Source: Chlorops oryzae
Lineage: Eukaryota > Arthropoda > Insecta > Diptera > Chloropidae
Assembly (NCBI GenBank): GCA_020466095.1
Contig: CM035807.1
Location: forward strand, 31,080,166 to 31,144,165
Length of the DNA: 64,000 nucleotides
Direction: 5' to 3'
The position numbers were made by a program, and so were the translations under genes. The notes beneath the pieces are model-generated. The model did not search any database and had not been told where the DNA came from. It saw nothing but the letters and a program-made list of their open reading frames with translations. Shown here in pieces: positions 41,544-52,922 of the stretch (position 1 is its first letter; every line of letters begins with the position of its first letter).

Positions 41544-44055
41544 GGAATGTCCTGAATAAAATAAGAAAGACAGATCTTCCACATAAGGCAATAGGAACAC
41601 CCGAAACCCGAAAAAATAAAATATCTTGCCAGTCGGTTTTTGATCCTTTTTGTAGGTCAATTTCTTTTTCTCAATGGACAAAATCCAACCACCCCTTAAA
41701 GAAGTTATAATTTTCTTCTGCTCAAATCATTTCTTGGCAGTAATAAGAAGCAACCCTCAACCCTTAGACGTGTTCTCTTGGCTTACAGAAAAGAAGGATG
41801 ATTTTACTGGTATCCTTGCATTGTTTATATCCTACTCAAGGAAACGTTCGCATTAACACTCCACCTTCTTTAAGAGAAAGTTTTTCTCGAATAAACGTTA
41901 AAATTCAAGAAATTCCTTCCATAAGATCCTACGCTCCTATTCAATTGACAAAAAAAGGGTAACTTTCACAATGCCGAAGCCGAAGTAAAGAAAGCACCAC
42001 CAAAGCCACTTTTGGGGCTTTTGTTAGGGTTTCTTTTGTTGATTTCTTTTTGGGGTAATTTCGCGTGATGAAATCCAACTATTGCATCGACTAAGGGTTG
42101 TTTGGGGATTCCTCTTTTTCTCGAAGAAGAATTCGGTTGGATGTGATTCCTTCCGACGCACTGAGATTTGGGGAGTACATGTTTTACCGTTTTTTGTTTT
42201 TTTTTCTATATTCTTCGCATGTAAACTAGCAGCTCGAGAGCATGAGAATGGAAATGTATTGTTGTTGTTGCTGTTGAAGCCTGACGTGGAGAGTGTATTC
42301 TATTTATAATAAATATCTCTCACATATGTTATGTCCTTAACTATTTCGAATGTGCGTGTGTTTGTGTCAGCATGTGTGGGTTCTGTGACAAATAAATAGT
42401 TTGTACTGCTTTCCCAATGTAGCTGGGCGCCTAGTATGACGTTATGGTAATATTGTTAGTTTTGAAACACTATTTTCATCAATAGTTTTCCCCAACATAA
42501 TCACACAAACACGCACACACATGTTCATACGTCGAAGCCGATTATCATACGCATGAGCTTTTTATTTACGATTAGTAGAATTCGATACAAAATGTTCATC
42601 GAACCGTGCACATGAAGGAGGGGGTTATTTTATATTTTGCGGAGACAACATACAAAAAAAAAAAAAAACGAGCGAGAGAGAGAAGGAGAGAGCAGAAGAG
42701 AGAAGGGCTCCACTCGCGCTGAATAACTTTTATAAATAAATAAGAAATAATTATGTGTAGAATTATACAGAATTGTCGTGCTGTCATTTATGTTCGCCAT
42801 GCCGTAATTTATGAAAAATACTATATTCTGGGCGCTGAGCATGAAAAAGTAGTAGCACGCTACAAAAAAGTAGGTAATAATATAAATAAAATACTAGCAA
42901 AGCAGACCAAACAGGGCGAAGAGCTTACGAATTGTGTGTTCGTTCGCGCGCGCTGTGACGTTCGTTCGCCGCCGGCGTCGGCGTCGTCGTCCTCGTGTTC
43001 GTGTGGAAGTTTTCTGGTTCACGAAAACCGCCAGCGAAAGGTTTCGCTGAATTCCATCGCAATATTCGAAGGTAGTAATGCTTTTGCGGGACTTTTGAAA
43101 GCAACTGCAATGCGCATTAAAGCTTTCGAAATGGGGATCCAAAATTTTTCGTATCATTTTTCTCTTTCTCTCACCTGAAATTGAATTGAAATTTTCCTTC
43201 AAAATTTTCTTATCATTTGACGTAAAATTTCTTGATAAAAGATTGCATAATCTACCTGTCATTAGCAGGCGAGCAGCATATGAGAAAACACACCCACGAT
43301 TTCGTATAGAATTACCCCCAAGGATAAACGATTGGTAGGGAATTTTTTCTAATTCCTTTTTTTTTTTGGAGGGCGGAAACGCACCTGTGATTGAGGCATC
43401 AGATAAAAAAAAACCGTCTTCCACTTTAAAGAAGACTTAATAAAAAATATATAAAAAAATCATAGGTACGTAATAAAAATATCTAATAAAAACAGAATGG
43501 TGGATTTTTTTCCAACTCTCCTGAAAACCACATGCACCTTCCCATTCCATTCACATTCCTTTTCGGTTAGACGTTAGAAGAATTTCTATGCAAAGAGCGA
43601 ACACGGAATTTCAATATTAGAAAGTCTCAGGCGCCCAGCATTGGCGAACAGCAATCTTAGCATTAGAACATTTGCTCAAGGTCTCCATAAGGCGCAAGCT
43701 TACTTCATTATATTCGCGTGCCTCTGTGTGGGCATGTGTATATGCGTGTGTCTGTGTGTAAGTGCAACCCCAGTGAATACACACACAAAGAATGTTTTTT
43801 TCTTTTTCTTCTAATTTCCATGCTGGGGCAGAGAATTGGGGCACTGATGGCAGTTTGTCCTCGCCCTCGCCCATTTTTGGGTATACAGACAAAATAATAT
43901 CCTTTTGAAAAGGCTTTTTGGGGGAGAGACTACTAAAGTACTTTACGGCAGACGGTGAGAAGAATGCTTTTTTGCGTATCCAACGTCATGAACAGGGGAT
44001 GACTTTATGTTTACATTAAGTGAAGTTAACATGTGAAGTAGGGGAATTTTTTTAA
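41544..44055. other. unassigned DNA with GA-rich and GC-rich islands
   Basis: Contains a purine-rich GAGAGAGA stretch (42652-42706) and a GC-rich island (42925-43040) with GTTCG and GGCGTCG repeats. The latter opens frames on both strands (42753-43178 and 43424-42894), the minus one with an Arg run. No domain is recognisable, and the overlap of two long frames is a composition effect. Confidence 0.5.
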
Positions 44056-44209
44056 ACAGGGTGCCATATCAATATTTATTTAAAAAAATTTTTTTTAATT
44101 TTTAATAATTTTTTTTTTAGTAAAGGAAATGGAAAATAAATGTTGTGCTATTCATGTCTATTTTTAATATTTTATATTAAAATTCGAATTTTATTATTGG
44201 GCACCCTGT
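44056..44209. mobile_element. 154-bp MITE with ACAGGGTGCC ends
   Basis: ACAGGGTGCC at 44056 and its exact inverse GGCACCCTGT ending at 44209. The interior is very A/T-rich and folds. The target duplication is unclear. Confidence 0.6.
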
Positions 44210-45935
44210 TCCACGTGCTCACACGATGCGCGCCTTAGGAAGTGTTAAAGTCAAATATGCCTTTACCGTAGAATGTGTTCAAAGAGCTGGCAAAAAAAAT
44301 GCGGCAAGCAGCCATTTTCGGAAGTATTTCTAGCGAATCAATATGCTGAGCTTCAACGAGGTGGCGGCTGGAAGAAAGAAAAACAAAAAAAACAAAACCA
44401 CCTAAAACAACATGGCAACAAAATAAACACGATGCGATACAGTGAAAAGACCGCAGCATCCTTGCAGCTAGACTCTGCTAGCCTGGCATAAAAACATTTC
44501 ACAAGCTTTGAAGATTACAAACTCATTTAAAATCGCTTTGAAGTCATAGCTGAGGGCACTCCTGAAAGCACTTAAGTTTAATTAACTTTCCGAAAAGGAT
44601 CAAAGCATACCTTAAGGAGTGCGCAACGGAGCGTTTCGAGAATGTATATCGCGTGTGCGCTACTGTGCACAGACTGAGAGAGAGACTTAGAATCAAGATT
44701 TGATATTTCCAGGCTTTAGATGTGGAAGAATATGTGAACAGGTCAGCATAAATTGGCCCAACGTTGCGGGTACAGTTTGAGATTTTTCTTACTCAATTTT
44801 TGTGTGGCTTTTTTGAAATTTGATAAAAGCGGAAAACTTTCACACCCTTACTACCAACACATTTTCATATGTTATCTGCGAGGGAACGAGCGCACGAGCT
44901 TAAATATATTTAACTTGACGTATAAAAAATATTTACAGCAAGCGAGCGGAAATGATTGGCATCATCGTGACACGTTCATATGTATGTATGCTTACATACA
45001 ATGTGCACATACAATACACATATGTGTATGGAAGCTAATGGGGCGCAAATACATTGACACTTCTATGCCTATTCGAAGTTATACAAATGCAAATAGAAAA
45101 GCAGCAGAAAAATAGGCGAAAAAGAATTAAGTATAGAATGGCTGGCAGTCAACGAACGTTGCAAAGGCCGAGAAACGAGGAAACACACAAACGCACACGC
45201 ACACATTCGCAGCATGTCATTTTTCGACTTCGTATGTCTGCCGGGAATACACACGCATTCACATAAATATATGAATTGCGAATAGGTTCGCAGGATGCGA
45301 GCGCAAGGATAACATGCTATTACGTCGTGGAAAAGCATACGAAGAGCCGAGGTACACAGCCGGAGGCATCATTTCCGCAACATCTTTGCATTCGCGTGGG
45401 CAAAACAACAGAACAGAGCACAAGCGCCAAATGCCCAATGCCAGGCGACAATTGGCAATTCACAATCGCACAATGGAACTCGTGTTAGAACACACGAAGA
45501 TTAGCTACACGATTGTGACGCCATGATAAGTAGGATTTCCTCATTGTTCTTATTATCCAAACGTCTTTTGAGTCGCGTCTCTTGCCTCTTAATCCCTTCG
45601 AATTGCATTCGAGCTCTGGAATTAATCAGTTGAGATCTCTAACTTCGCACACACACGAACACGCACTTCCAACATGAAGTCTTCGTGCAAAAAATTAACT
45701 CGAACTGCCCACTCTCGTCAATTGGTTTGAACTTAATGAGGAAATAACCGCGCTGTCTAGTGTGGTTGCGGCGGCGGTATCGTTGACATCCAATTTAAGC
45801 GACTTCCTCGCTTATATTGCACTGGGGAAACGAAACGAATTATTGTCGTTGCATTAAACGAAACTTAATTATACGCTTAAGATTTACCTTTTTTTCTTAT
45901 TAAGTATTTTTATTTTTTCCTTTTTTTTTTTGCAG
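44210..45935. other. unassigned DNA; ends in an acceptor-like pyrimidine tract
   Basis: No gene recognised. The last ~35 bases are a long T/C tract closing in TTTTTGCAG (45935), a strong match to a 3' splice site. Confidence 0.45.
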
Positions 45936-45956
45936 AGTCACTCAAGCATGAACTCC
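45936..45956 (+). other. candidate 21-nt microexon
   Basis: The 21 bases AGTCACTCAAGCATGAACTCC lie between an acceptor-like pyrimidine tract plus GCAG and a donor-like GTGAGT (45957-45962). The length is a multiple of three. One frame reads SLKHEL. If the donor is not used, the frame runs on as ESLKHELRELWYGRGLMKTC and RNWRR to a stop. No flanking exon is known, so this rests on splice-site resemblance alone. Confidence 0.2.
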
Positions 45957-46170
45957 GTGAGTTGTGGTATGGAAGGGGATTGATGAAGACTTGTCGAAAT
46001 TGGAGGAGATGATCGAGATAATTAAGGAGATTGTATGCAATGTGACAGGGGAATTCATACGGGAGAAGGGTTAATTGGAAGATGGGGCTTTGAGGGCGTT
46101 ATTTTTAATTATTTGAAAGAAATCTATATATAAAAAGGCGAACAGCAATCGGTTACCATTATCTCGAGTA

Positions 46171-47023
46171 TTAATGGTCTAGAACTTTTTGAAAATTGAT
46201 TTTTTTTATATATATTTCGAAAGAATAGACTTCTTAGAATATGCTGGCAAAGTTTCTTGAAGATATTGGCAATATTTTCTTTGCTACAGCCGTGTTAGTA
46301 GGTGGAGACAGCAGGCAGCGCGCTTGAGCAAAGCAACTTTGAACGCGTTTATCTCAAAACGACTTGTTTTGACCTGGCGTACATAAAAAACGAAAAAACC
46401 ATCGAACCGAATCGTCTAAATTTTCATATGTTTTTCACAACATCAATGGCTATCGTGTGAGCTAGAATCAAATTTTTATTTCAAGAACTTCATATTTGGT
46501 CATAAAAAAAATGGTAAAAAAAGCGCGTTTTTGGATGTGTTAAATTAAAAATTGCGCCATTTTGTCGATTTTCAAAATTTTTGTTTTGTTCTAGCTCACG
46601 CGATAGCCGCATTCATTTTGATTAATAATATGTATTTTTTTTTTTGTCAAATAACCCAAACATAAGAAATCGTGTACGCCACGGAGGTACTTTTTTAAAA
46701 AGCGTCCATTTCGGCGCCATTTTTAAAATCAAAAAAAAAAAAAAAAAACAACAAAAAAATACAACAACATTTATTTTCGGAGTGTCAATAAATAAGATAA
46801 TCGGGCATGTCACAGAAATCGAATACGACAGAAAACGTTCCATTTCGCTTAAATTTGTATGGAAATTTCATTGATTTCGAACGTTTTCAATCGTATTCGA
46901 TTTCTGTGACATGCCCGAATAATCCTGCAAACTTAGAAACCCGTTTTTTTATTTGGCTTAATACCAAAAAAAAAAAAAAAAATCATGAAAATACCCTTAA
47001 TTTTCGTGCTCTAGTCCCATTAA
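46171..47023 (-). mobile_element. TTAA-ended element, copy L, reverse, with nested insertion
   Basis: Reverse-oriented relative of copy R at 47189. Shared marks include GTCTAGAACTTTTTGAAAATTG, ATGCTGGCAAAGTTTCTTGA, GTGGAGACAGCAGGCAGCGC, TTGAACGCGTTTATCTCAAA and TCATGAAAATACCCT. The outer ~10 bases of its left inverted repeat are missing. A 118-bp near-palindrome is inserted at 46801-46918. No transposase. Confidence 0.75.
46801..46918. mobile_element. 118-bp near-palindromic MITE
   Basis: A 28-bp perfect terminal inverted repeat beginning TCGGGCATGTCACAGAAATC. GAAAACGTTC and GAACGTTTTC pair further in, so nearly the whole element is one hairpin. ATAA occurs on both flanks (46797-46800 and 46919-46922) as a possible 4-bp target duplication. 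It interrupts copy L. Confidence 0.8.
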
Positions 47024-47188
47024 CAGATGTTTACAATTTGTTTTCATTGAAAGATATTTGGCACGGTTCCAAAATTCAACCCTGAGGAGTTATAGCATGA
47101 AAACATGGGATTAAAATCGAATTTTTATTTAATTTAATTAAGCTCAGCAAAAACAAAACCAATTTTTCCAGTTAAGTTTCGCATAATC
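47024..47188. other. spacer between inverted copies L and R
   Basis: Includes one arm (47081-47118) of a separate fold-back whose other arms lie at 47938 and 48288. No gene. Confidence 0.5.
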
Positions 47189-47833
47189 TTAAGGGGACCT
47201 TCTGGTCTAGAGCACGAAAATTTAGGGTATTTTCATGATTTTTTTTTGGTATTTTTTTTTGTATTTTAAAAATGGCGTTGAAGTGGACCCTCTTTGAAAA
47301 AGTACCTACGTGGTGTAAAAGATTTTGGCAGTTCTGGTAATCGAAAAAAAAAAACAAAAATATGTTATTAATCAGAATGAATGCGGCTATGGCAGGAACT
47401 AGAATAAACAAATTTTTTTTTAAATTGACAAAAATGGCGCATTTTTTTATTTCAACCATCAAAAACTCCCCTTTTTTTGACCATTTTTTTGATGAAAAAA
47501 TATGAAGTTCTTGAAATAAAAATTCGATTCTAGTTCGGGCCATAGCCATTGATGTTATGAATGACATATAAAAATTCTAGACAAATCGGTTCGATGGTTT
47601 TTTTGTTTTCATTCACACCAGGTCAAAAAAAGTAGTTTTGAGATAAACGCGTTCAAAGTTGCTTTGATCAAGCGCGCTGCCTGCTGTCTCCACCTTCTAA
47701 AAAGGCTGTAGCAATACCAATATTGTCAATATCTTCACGAAACTTTGCCAGCATATTCTTAAAAGTCTATTCTTATGAAAAATATAAAAAAAAATCAATT
47801 TTCAAAAAATTCTAGACCAGAAGGTCCCCTTAA
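47189..47833 (+). mobile_element. TTAA-ended element, copy R
   Basis: A 645-bp element with 23-bp perfect terminal inverted repeats starting TTAAGGGGACCTTCTGG. TTAA at both outer ends fits piggyBac-type insertion, though TTAA is palindromic and could simply be part of the repeat. The interior is A/T-rich with no transposase; the reverse frame 47172-47567 has no recognised domain. Together with copy L it forms an inverted repeat with ~600-bp arms. Confidence 0.75.
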
Positions 47834-48340
47834 AACAAAATTTGTCTAATTTGTACAGAAATTACTGGCCGGCGATTGTAAACAACATTTCGCTTTTTTA
47901 TTAGAATTTCATCACATAAAAAAAGTTCAATTTATTTTTTAAATCCCATGTTTTCAATGGTTAAACTGCGAATAAGGTATAGCATATGTACTACGACTTT
48001 AAAGGAAATCCACTGCAATTTGGAAAAAAAATGAGAAAAGTATGTGTTAATAAGACCTTTTTTCATACAAAAATGGCTCCCAAAGTAAAAAAAAAATTGA
48101 ATGTTTTTTCAGAATTTTTGACTTCGACCGTTTATTTTTTCCTCAATGGGTAAAATTTTTACCATCAGTTTAATTTTTCCTAAAAGCCCATACAATTGGG
48201 TTTAAGCGGCATTAAATTTTTTTCTACGATTAACCATTATCGTGGGAGAAATTTTTTTCTAGACTTATTGCCTAAAAACTTTAAGGCGCTATAACTCCTC
48301 AGGGGTGCATTTTAGACCCATAAAAAATATTAGCCTTCAT
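47834..48340. repeat. right arm of a fold-back around copy R, and unassigned DNA
   Basis: AATCCCATGTTTTC (47941) is the inverse of GAAAACATGGGATT (47100). GCTATAACTCCTCAGG (48288-48303) is the exact inverse of 47081-47096. The arms are separated by copy R and ~330 bp of further sequence. Confidence 0.55.
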
Positions 48341-48403
48341 AGTGTGAACAGCCTCTCTAATTTGGACAAGCCTTATAAAAGTAAGTTTACTCCATCCAGA
48401 GTG
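48341..48403 (+). repeat. dispersed repeat E, copy 2
   Basis: GTGAACAGCCTCTCTAATTT, GGACAAGCCTTATAAAAGTA and TACTCCATCCAGAGTG correspond to 33316-33376 with several changes. Confidence 0.6.
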
Positions 48404-49478
48404 ATTCAATATTTCGACCAAGAACGTTACTGACTATCCAAATTTTTTCTTTTCCTTTTTTGCTTCTATCTGTGGAAACCAGCGCTTCTAAATCTCTTCT
48501 GAATGCATCTCTTTTTCTGAACGTCCCTTTAGCATTGTTCCTGATTTAAAGCCATAACGAGCAGATTGAAGGCATAATTAATCATCTTAATTAGAAAAAC
48601 TGGATCTGAAAAACTGACTGAAAACCTTAAAAGCAATGCTGGAAATGGTGGAAGAAGTGAAAGCTCTCCGTGTTTTCTTATATTGGTACACACAAAAACA
48701 GGTCCATTTTGTTAGCATCATTTTATCCATTAATTAAATTTCATCGTCTTCTTTCTTAATTGAGAATATTTGTCGGTTTCTTTTTTTTTAGTTTTCTTCC
48801 GAAAAATTTCTCCTCATTTCCTAACTGATGAAGATCATATTATACTTATTTCTCTTAAGCCCTGTGTCATTCATGCATATTGTCGCACGGAGCGCTGTAA
48901 AATCTCCTAAAGGCTAAAAGAAAAAATCGTTTTTTTTATTTATTTATTGTAAATTGACTTAATTATACATATTATATTACTTTTATATGTGTGCAGATAT
49001 GGTGATATTAAATAAAAGTAGATATGAATCTGCCATGTATGAGTGTCTCGATAACACGAACGAACGAACGATCCAAGCCAAGTGTATGTGTGTCCGAACT
49101 TGTGAACATCGTGCACGTGTGGGCCCCAAAGTTCTTTGAACTTTCGTTGTTGTAATATTACATGCCGCTTTATAAGAAAAAAGAAAAAAAAAACAACAAT
49201 AACAAAAAAGAGCGAACTTACAGCAAAGTCAAAAGAATCGAAATACTCTTAAATGTGAATACACACCGGATCGAGAGCGAGCCGAAAAAGATGATCGTGC
49301 AGCCAAGAGCTTTTTTCTTTTGTTTTTTTGCCTTTTGAATGGAAAAATATTATTTTTCTGGATGTCAAGTTGGACCACTACAACTATGACTATAATTCCG
49401 ACTACTCCTAGATACAGCTTAAGAGATCGTGTACTTAAGAGTGCGCTAAAACAGCATCTCCAACGCTTTTGTTTAAGA

Positions 49479-49506
49479 GGGAGAGAGAGAGAGAGAGAGC
49501 GAGCGA
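49479..49506. repeat. (GA)n dinucleotide repeat
   Basis: About 12 GA units, ending GAGCGAGCGA. Confidence 0.95.
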
Positions 49507-49783
49507 TCTGTTACACAAAAAGCTCCACGGTGATCTCTCTTTTAAATGAGCAAAGCCGCTGTGCCATCCCCATGCAGAGCAGAGATGCTGTTTTCCGCAT
49601 ATCGCATACGCGCAGTGAGCCCCAACCATCCCCCTCCCATCACCCGGCAAAACCAATTTTTCTCAAGCGTATTTTTAGAGATGTTCCCACGTATAGACTT
49701 TTCTCTATGCGCCGATAACAAGCTTTGGAGACACAAGAAAATAAATAAATAAATAAATATAAAAACAAAAATTTACAAGAGAA

Positions 49784-49826
49784 GAAAACAAAAACAAAAG
49801 CAAAAACAAAAACAAAAACAAAAAGA
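49784..49826. repeat. AAAACA hexanucleotide repeat
   Basis: About seven imperfect AAAACA/AAAGCA units. Confidence 0.9.
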
Positions 49827-50109
49827 AAGAAAATATTTTCTTTTATTTTCATATGGAGAGTTCATTCAACCTCGCCCCAGTGAACTTAGCTGAGGTTATT
49901 TTTACTTCTTGCTACATACATATATGTAGGTACCTTCCACAGAGCGCCCCATCTCATCTCTCTTACTGCACGCCACAGCACCGCCTGGTCTCGCCGCCTC
50001 ATCACTAGACCTCATCGCGGAGTCGAGTGCAGTGCAGTGCAGTAGAGTGGATGGCGTCGAAAAGTGCAGGATGCACAGCAAATTGTTTGGACTCAGTCTT
50101 TGGCTCGAC

Positions 50110-50460
50110 TCGGTCTTTTTTTTTTTTTTTAAATTCTTTTTCTGCGTTTTCATTTGGAAGTTTCTGTAGTTTCGGTGGACTTTTCTTTGTCGTTTTTGTT
50201 GTTTTTCTTAATTTTAAAATTTTTATTTTTTTTTTTGCTTTTTTGGATTTTTTTTCGCTGCACTTGGGCGCTCGAAATGACGGTTTCGCATGCCTTATGC
50301 ATGATAGGAAGGCGGCCGTGTATTCGACTTGCCGGTCTGCATTTCGTTTCGATTTATTCGTCTTCTTTTTATTTTTTATTTTCTCTATTTTGTTGTTGTT
50401 TTTTATTTTTGATTTTTTTATTGTTTTTAATTTAAAAAAAAATTTTTTTTTTTTTCTTCG
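50110..50460. repeat. T-rich, strand-asymmetric low-complexity block
   Basis: Long runs of T with CTTC and TTTTG patterns on + and few A. The opposite strand is A-rich. Confidence 0.7.
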
Positions 50461-51750
50461 TGGTTTTTCACTTTTTCTTTTAGCTGCAAGAAATCGCGTG
50501 TAAGCTTGATGGTTGGAAGCTCGAATGCCTTCGGGTTTTCTTGCTTGTGCTTGCAATGTGCTTCCTCGTTTAAGTGGAGAGATCGGGTATTTTCATCCAT
50601 CAACATTTCCCTGTGCGATCGTGTGTGTTCGTGTGCCTTTATGTGTGCACGATGATCGGGAAATGATTTGTTTATGAGAACTACTTGAGTCACTTCTTGT
50701 GTCGTGGATCGCCTCATGTTGCTTCGCTTCAATTATTTGCCTATGTTTTAGTTTTTTTTTTTCCTTTTTTAGAAAATATAACTTTTCACATCGATTGTGC
50801 CGATTTCTCTTCCGTGATTGATGTTGTGGGAGGATTTTCTGTGATTTTTAATCATATTTTTATTTATTTTGGAAATTTCTTTTTCAATTTCGTTAACATT
50901 TTTTGAGCTTCTTTTCTTTTAAACAAATTTCATGTCCCGTTGAACGTCACTTTTTATGGTGCACTTGATTTTTTTTTTATTGCTCTGTTTTTTATTTTTT
51001 ATTTTTTATAATTTTTTTTTTCTTGAATAAAATCGAATTTAATTGTATAAATTTATAGGCCGATGACAGTGAAAATCGCTCCGGCTCAGCCTAATCAATT
51101 ATGAAATCACTTAGAGTCTCATTGACAATGCAACGCGTGGAGCCCCTGGCTGGGATTTCATGTTAAAATAAGCTTCGAAAGGCAGAAATAATGGAATTCT
51201 ATGAAAACAAGTTGGGGTTATTTTTAAGCCATTTAACCCTTTAACCTCTTTTTCTTTAATTTATACTATAGATGAGCATAAAAAAAAAGGTTTCGCGGAT
51301 AGAATCGATAGAACAAATGAGTCATTTCTTTTGAATTTTTTTCTTTTCCCTCGTACCTGTCTATTTCTCAACTTCTTTTAACTAATGTGAACCATCCGTG
51401 CCAGTAGGCAGGTCTTAATAGCAACTGGGCGACAGAGATGAGAGGAAGACTATTTTGGGAGTTGTAATATATAGATCACTACATTCGTAATGGACTCGAA
51501 CTTCTTCAATGAGGCCGTTCGTCTAGGACTTCTGATCGAGGCTGAGGCGTTTAGTTTTTGAAGCTTATTTTTTGTTCCATTCAAAGGAACTATAAAATGT
51601 CACTCAACCGCCCTGGTGAATAGCAACGAATGGGAGAGTAAAAATGAATTTTTATATCAATTAATTGATTCAATTGAACCCTGTTATTACTTTATATCTT
51701 TTTTCGGGCTCTAAAAAGAAAAAGGGATTTCCCGGCCATGAGTACCTATG

Positions 51751-52060
51751 TAGGGATGGGTGACATCTGAAAAAGTACAGACTGCGATAATATCGACTGA
51801 ACTCAGTATCGATACCAATCTGTCTCGAAAATATTCAAATTTTACGATATATCGACCATTTTTATTATGCTTTATTTTGTTGAACAAAATACCATTTTTG
51901 AACTTTAAAGAAGCATTTCTTTCTCTTAAACACACAGGCTATTATCCAAAAAAATCGTTTTTCGATATTGGAATTTAACTATCGATTTTCGATATATCGA
52001 AATTAAATCAAAAGTAACGTATTGATATTTCAATGCTTCGATTTTTTCTGCCCATCACTA
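51751..52060. mobile_element. 310-bp hAT-like MITE with TAGxGATGGG ends
   Basis: The left end TAGGGATGGG and the inverse of the right end, TAGTGATGGG, agree at nine of ten positions. Both halves are rich in CGATA/TATCG motifs (ATATCGACTG, GTATCGATACC, ATATATCGACC, ACTATCGATTTTCG, ATATATCGAAATT). The flanking 8-bp duplication is not preserved, so the hAT assignment rests on end style. Confidence 0.5.
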
Positions 52061-52142
52061 GCATACTGTAAGGATATTGTAGTGACTATACCCGCCTCTC
52101 AACATCGTTGTATGAAAATTTGGGCCCAAAAAGGCTCAAACA

Positions 52143-52318
52143 TATAGGTTAGGTAAGGATAGGTAAGTGTGGCTGCCACCATTAAGGGTGACACACTTAG
52201 GCCTCACATAGACCCCTTCTAATACCACGAATAATGGGAAAACAGAGAAAAGCAGAAACAGAAAAAACGACACAAACATCCACGCCTCAGCTGGGAGTTG
52301 AATCCTTTCAAATTAGCA
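52143..52318 (-). mobile_element. SINE family S2, 5'-truncated, reverse
   Basis: On the minus strand: decayed B box GATTCAACTCC, CAGCTGAGGCGTGGATGTTT, TTTTTCTGTTTCTGCTTT, CCCATTATTCGTGGTATTAG, the AAGTGTGTCACCCTTAATGG segment, TGGCAGCCACACTTACC and a CTTACCTAACCTA tail. Confidence 0.75.
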
Positions 52319-52894
52319 CATTTTTAAGGTGCCAAAAATGTTCTTCCTCTATACTGTTTCCATACTCCCCTAGTTCATAAATATTCCACAATTTAATCGT
52401 CGCTTCTTGAGAACGAATTGTGGAAAATGAAAATTCCGCGCTCAGTCAAAAAAAAAAAAAAAAAAAAGAAAACAAATTGCAATCTTGGGAAATTAGGTTG
52501 CCTGAGTGCATGATTTCTCACTACTGCTTAACAATTCGTCTACTTTGAATGTTGTTATCTAAGCTCATTCAAAAAAGGCAAAAAAAAAAAAAAAATTATA
52601 AATAAATACAAATATGTAAAATAAAGTTGAAGAAAAAATGTAATGGAGAAGGAAAATTCAAGCAACTTCGGATAATGCAGATTCATCTGAATGCATCTGT
52701 GGCGCTTTATTGGATTTTCAGATTGAGCAAAAACAAGCATTTGCATGTTCGCTCGATAGGTAAGGTAGGTAGATACGTGCCAATGAGCATGTCAGGCAAA
52801 AGGAATGGCCGCGGCGATAGGAATCTATTATTGTGCATACGAAAGTTTCATATCGGATGCAGATTTCCACAAGCACTGCCACTGGACCGAGCTT

Positions 52895-52922
52895 TCGATC
52901 GATCGATCGATCGATCGATCGA
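52895..52922. repeat. (TCGA)n tetranucleotide repeat
   Basis: Seven perfect units, self-complementary. Confidence 0.95.

Larger units (their letters stand above)
48404..51750. other. long stretch without a recognised gene, strand-asymmetric in part
   Basis: Includes a GA run (49479-49506), an AAAACA repeat (49784-49826) and a GTGCAGT triplet repeat (50024-50043). A ~350-bp T-rich, A-poor block (50110-50460) on + makes Phe-rich frames on + and Lys-rich frames on -. The frame at 49320-49718 has no known domain and contains the GA run as an Arg-Glu repeat. Confidence 0.5.

Noticed and set aside
42753..43424. Long overlapping frames on both strands
   Set aside because: They depend on GC-rich GTTCG and GGCGTCG repeats; no domain or splice support.
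49320..49718. 132-codon + frame
   Set aside because: It includes a GA microsatellite as an Arg-Glu run and lacks any recognisable motif.
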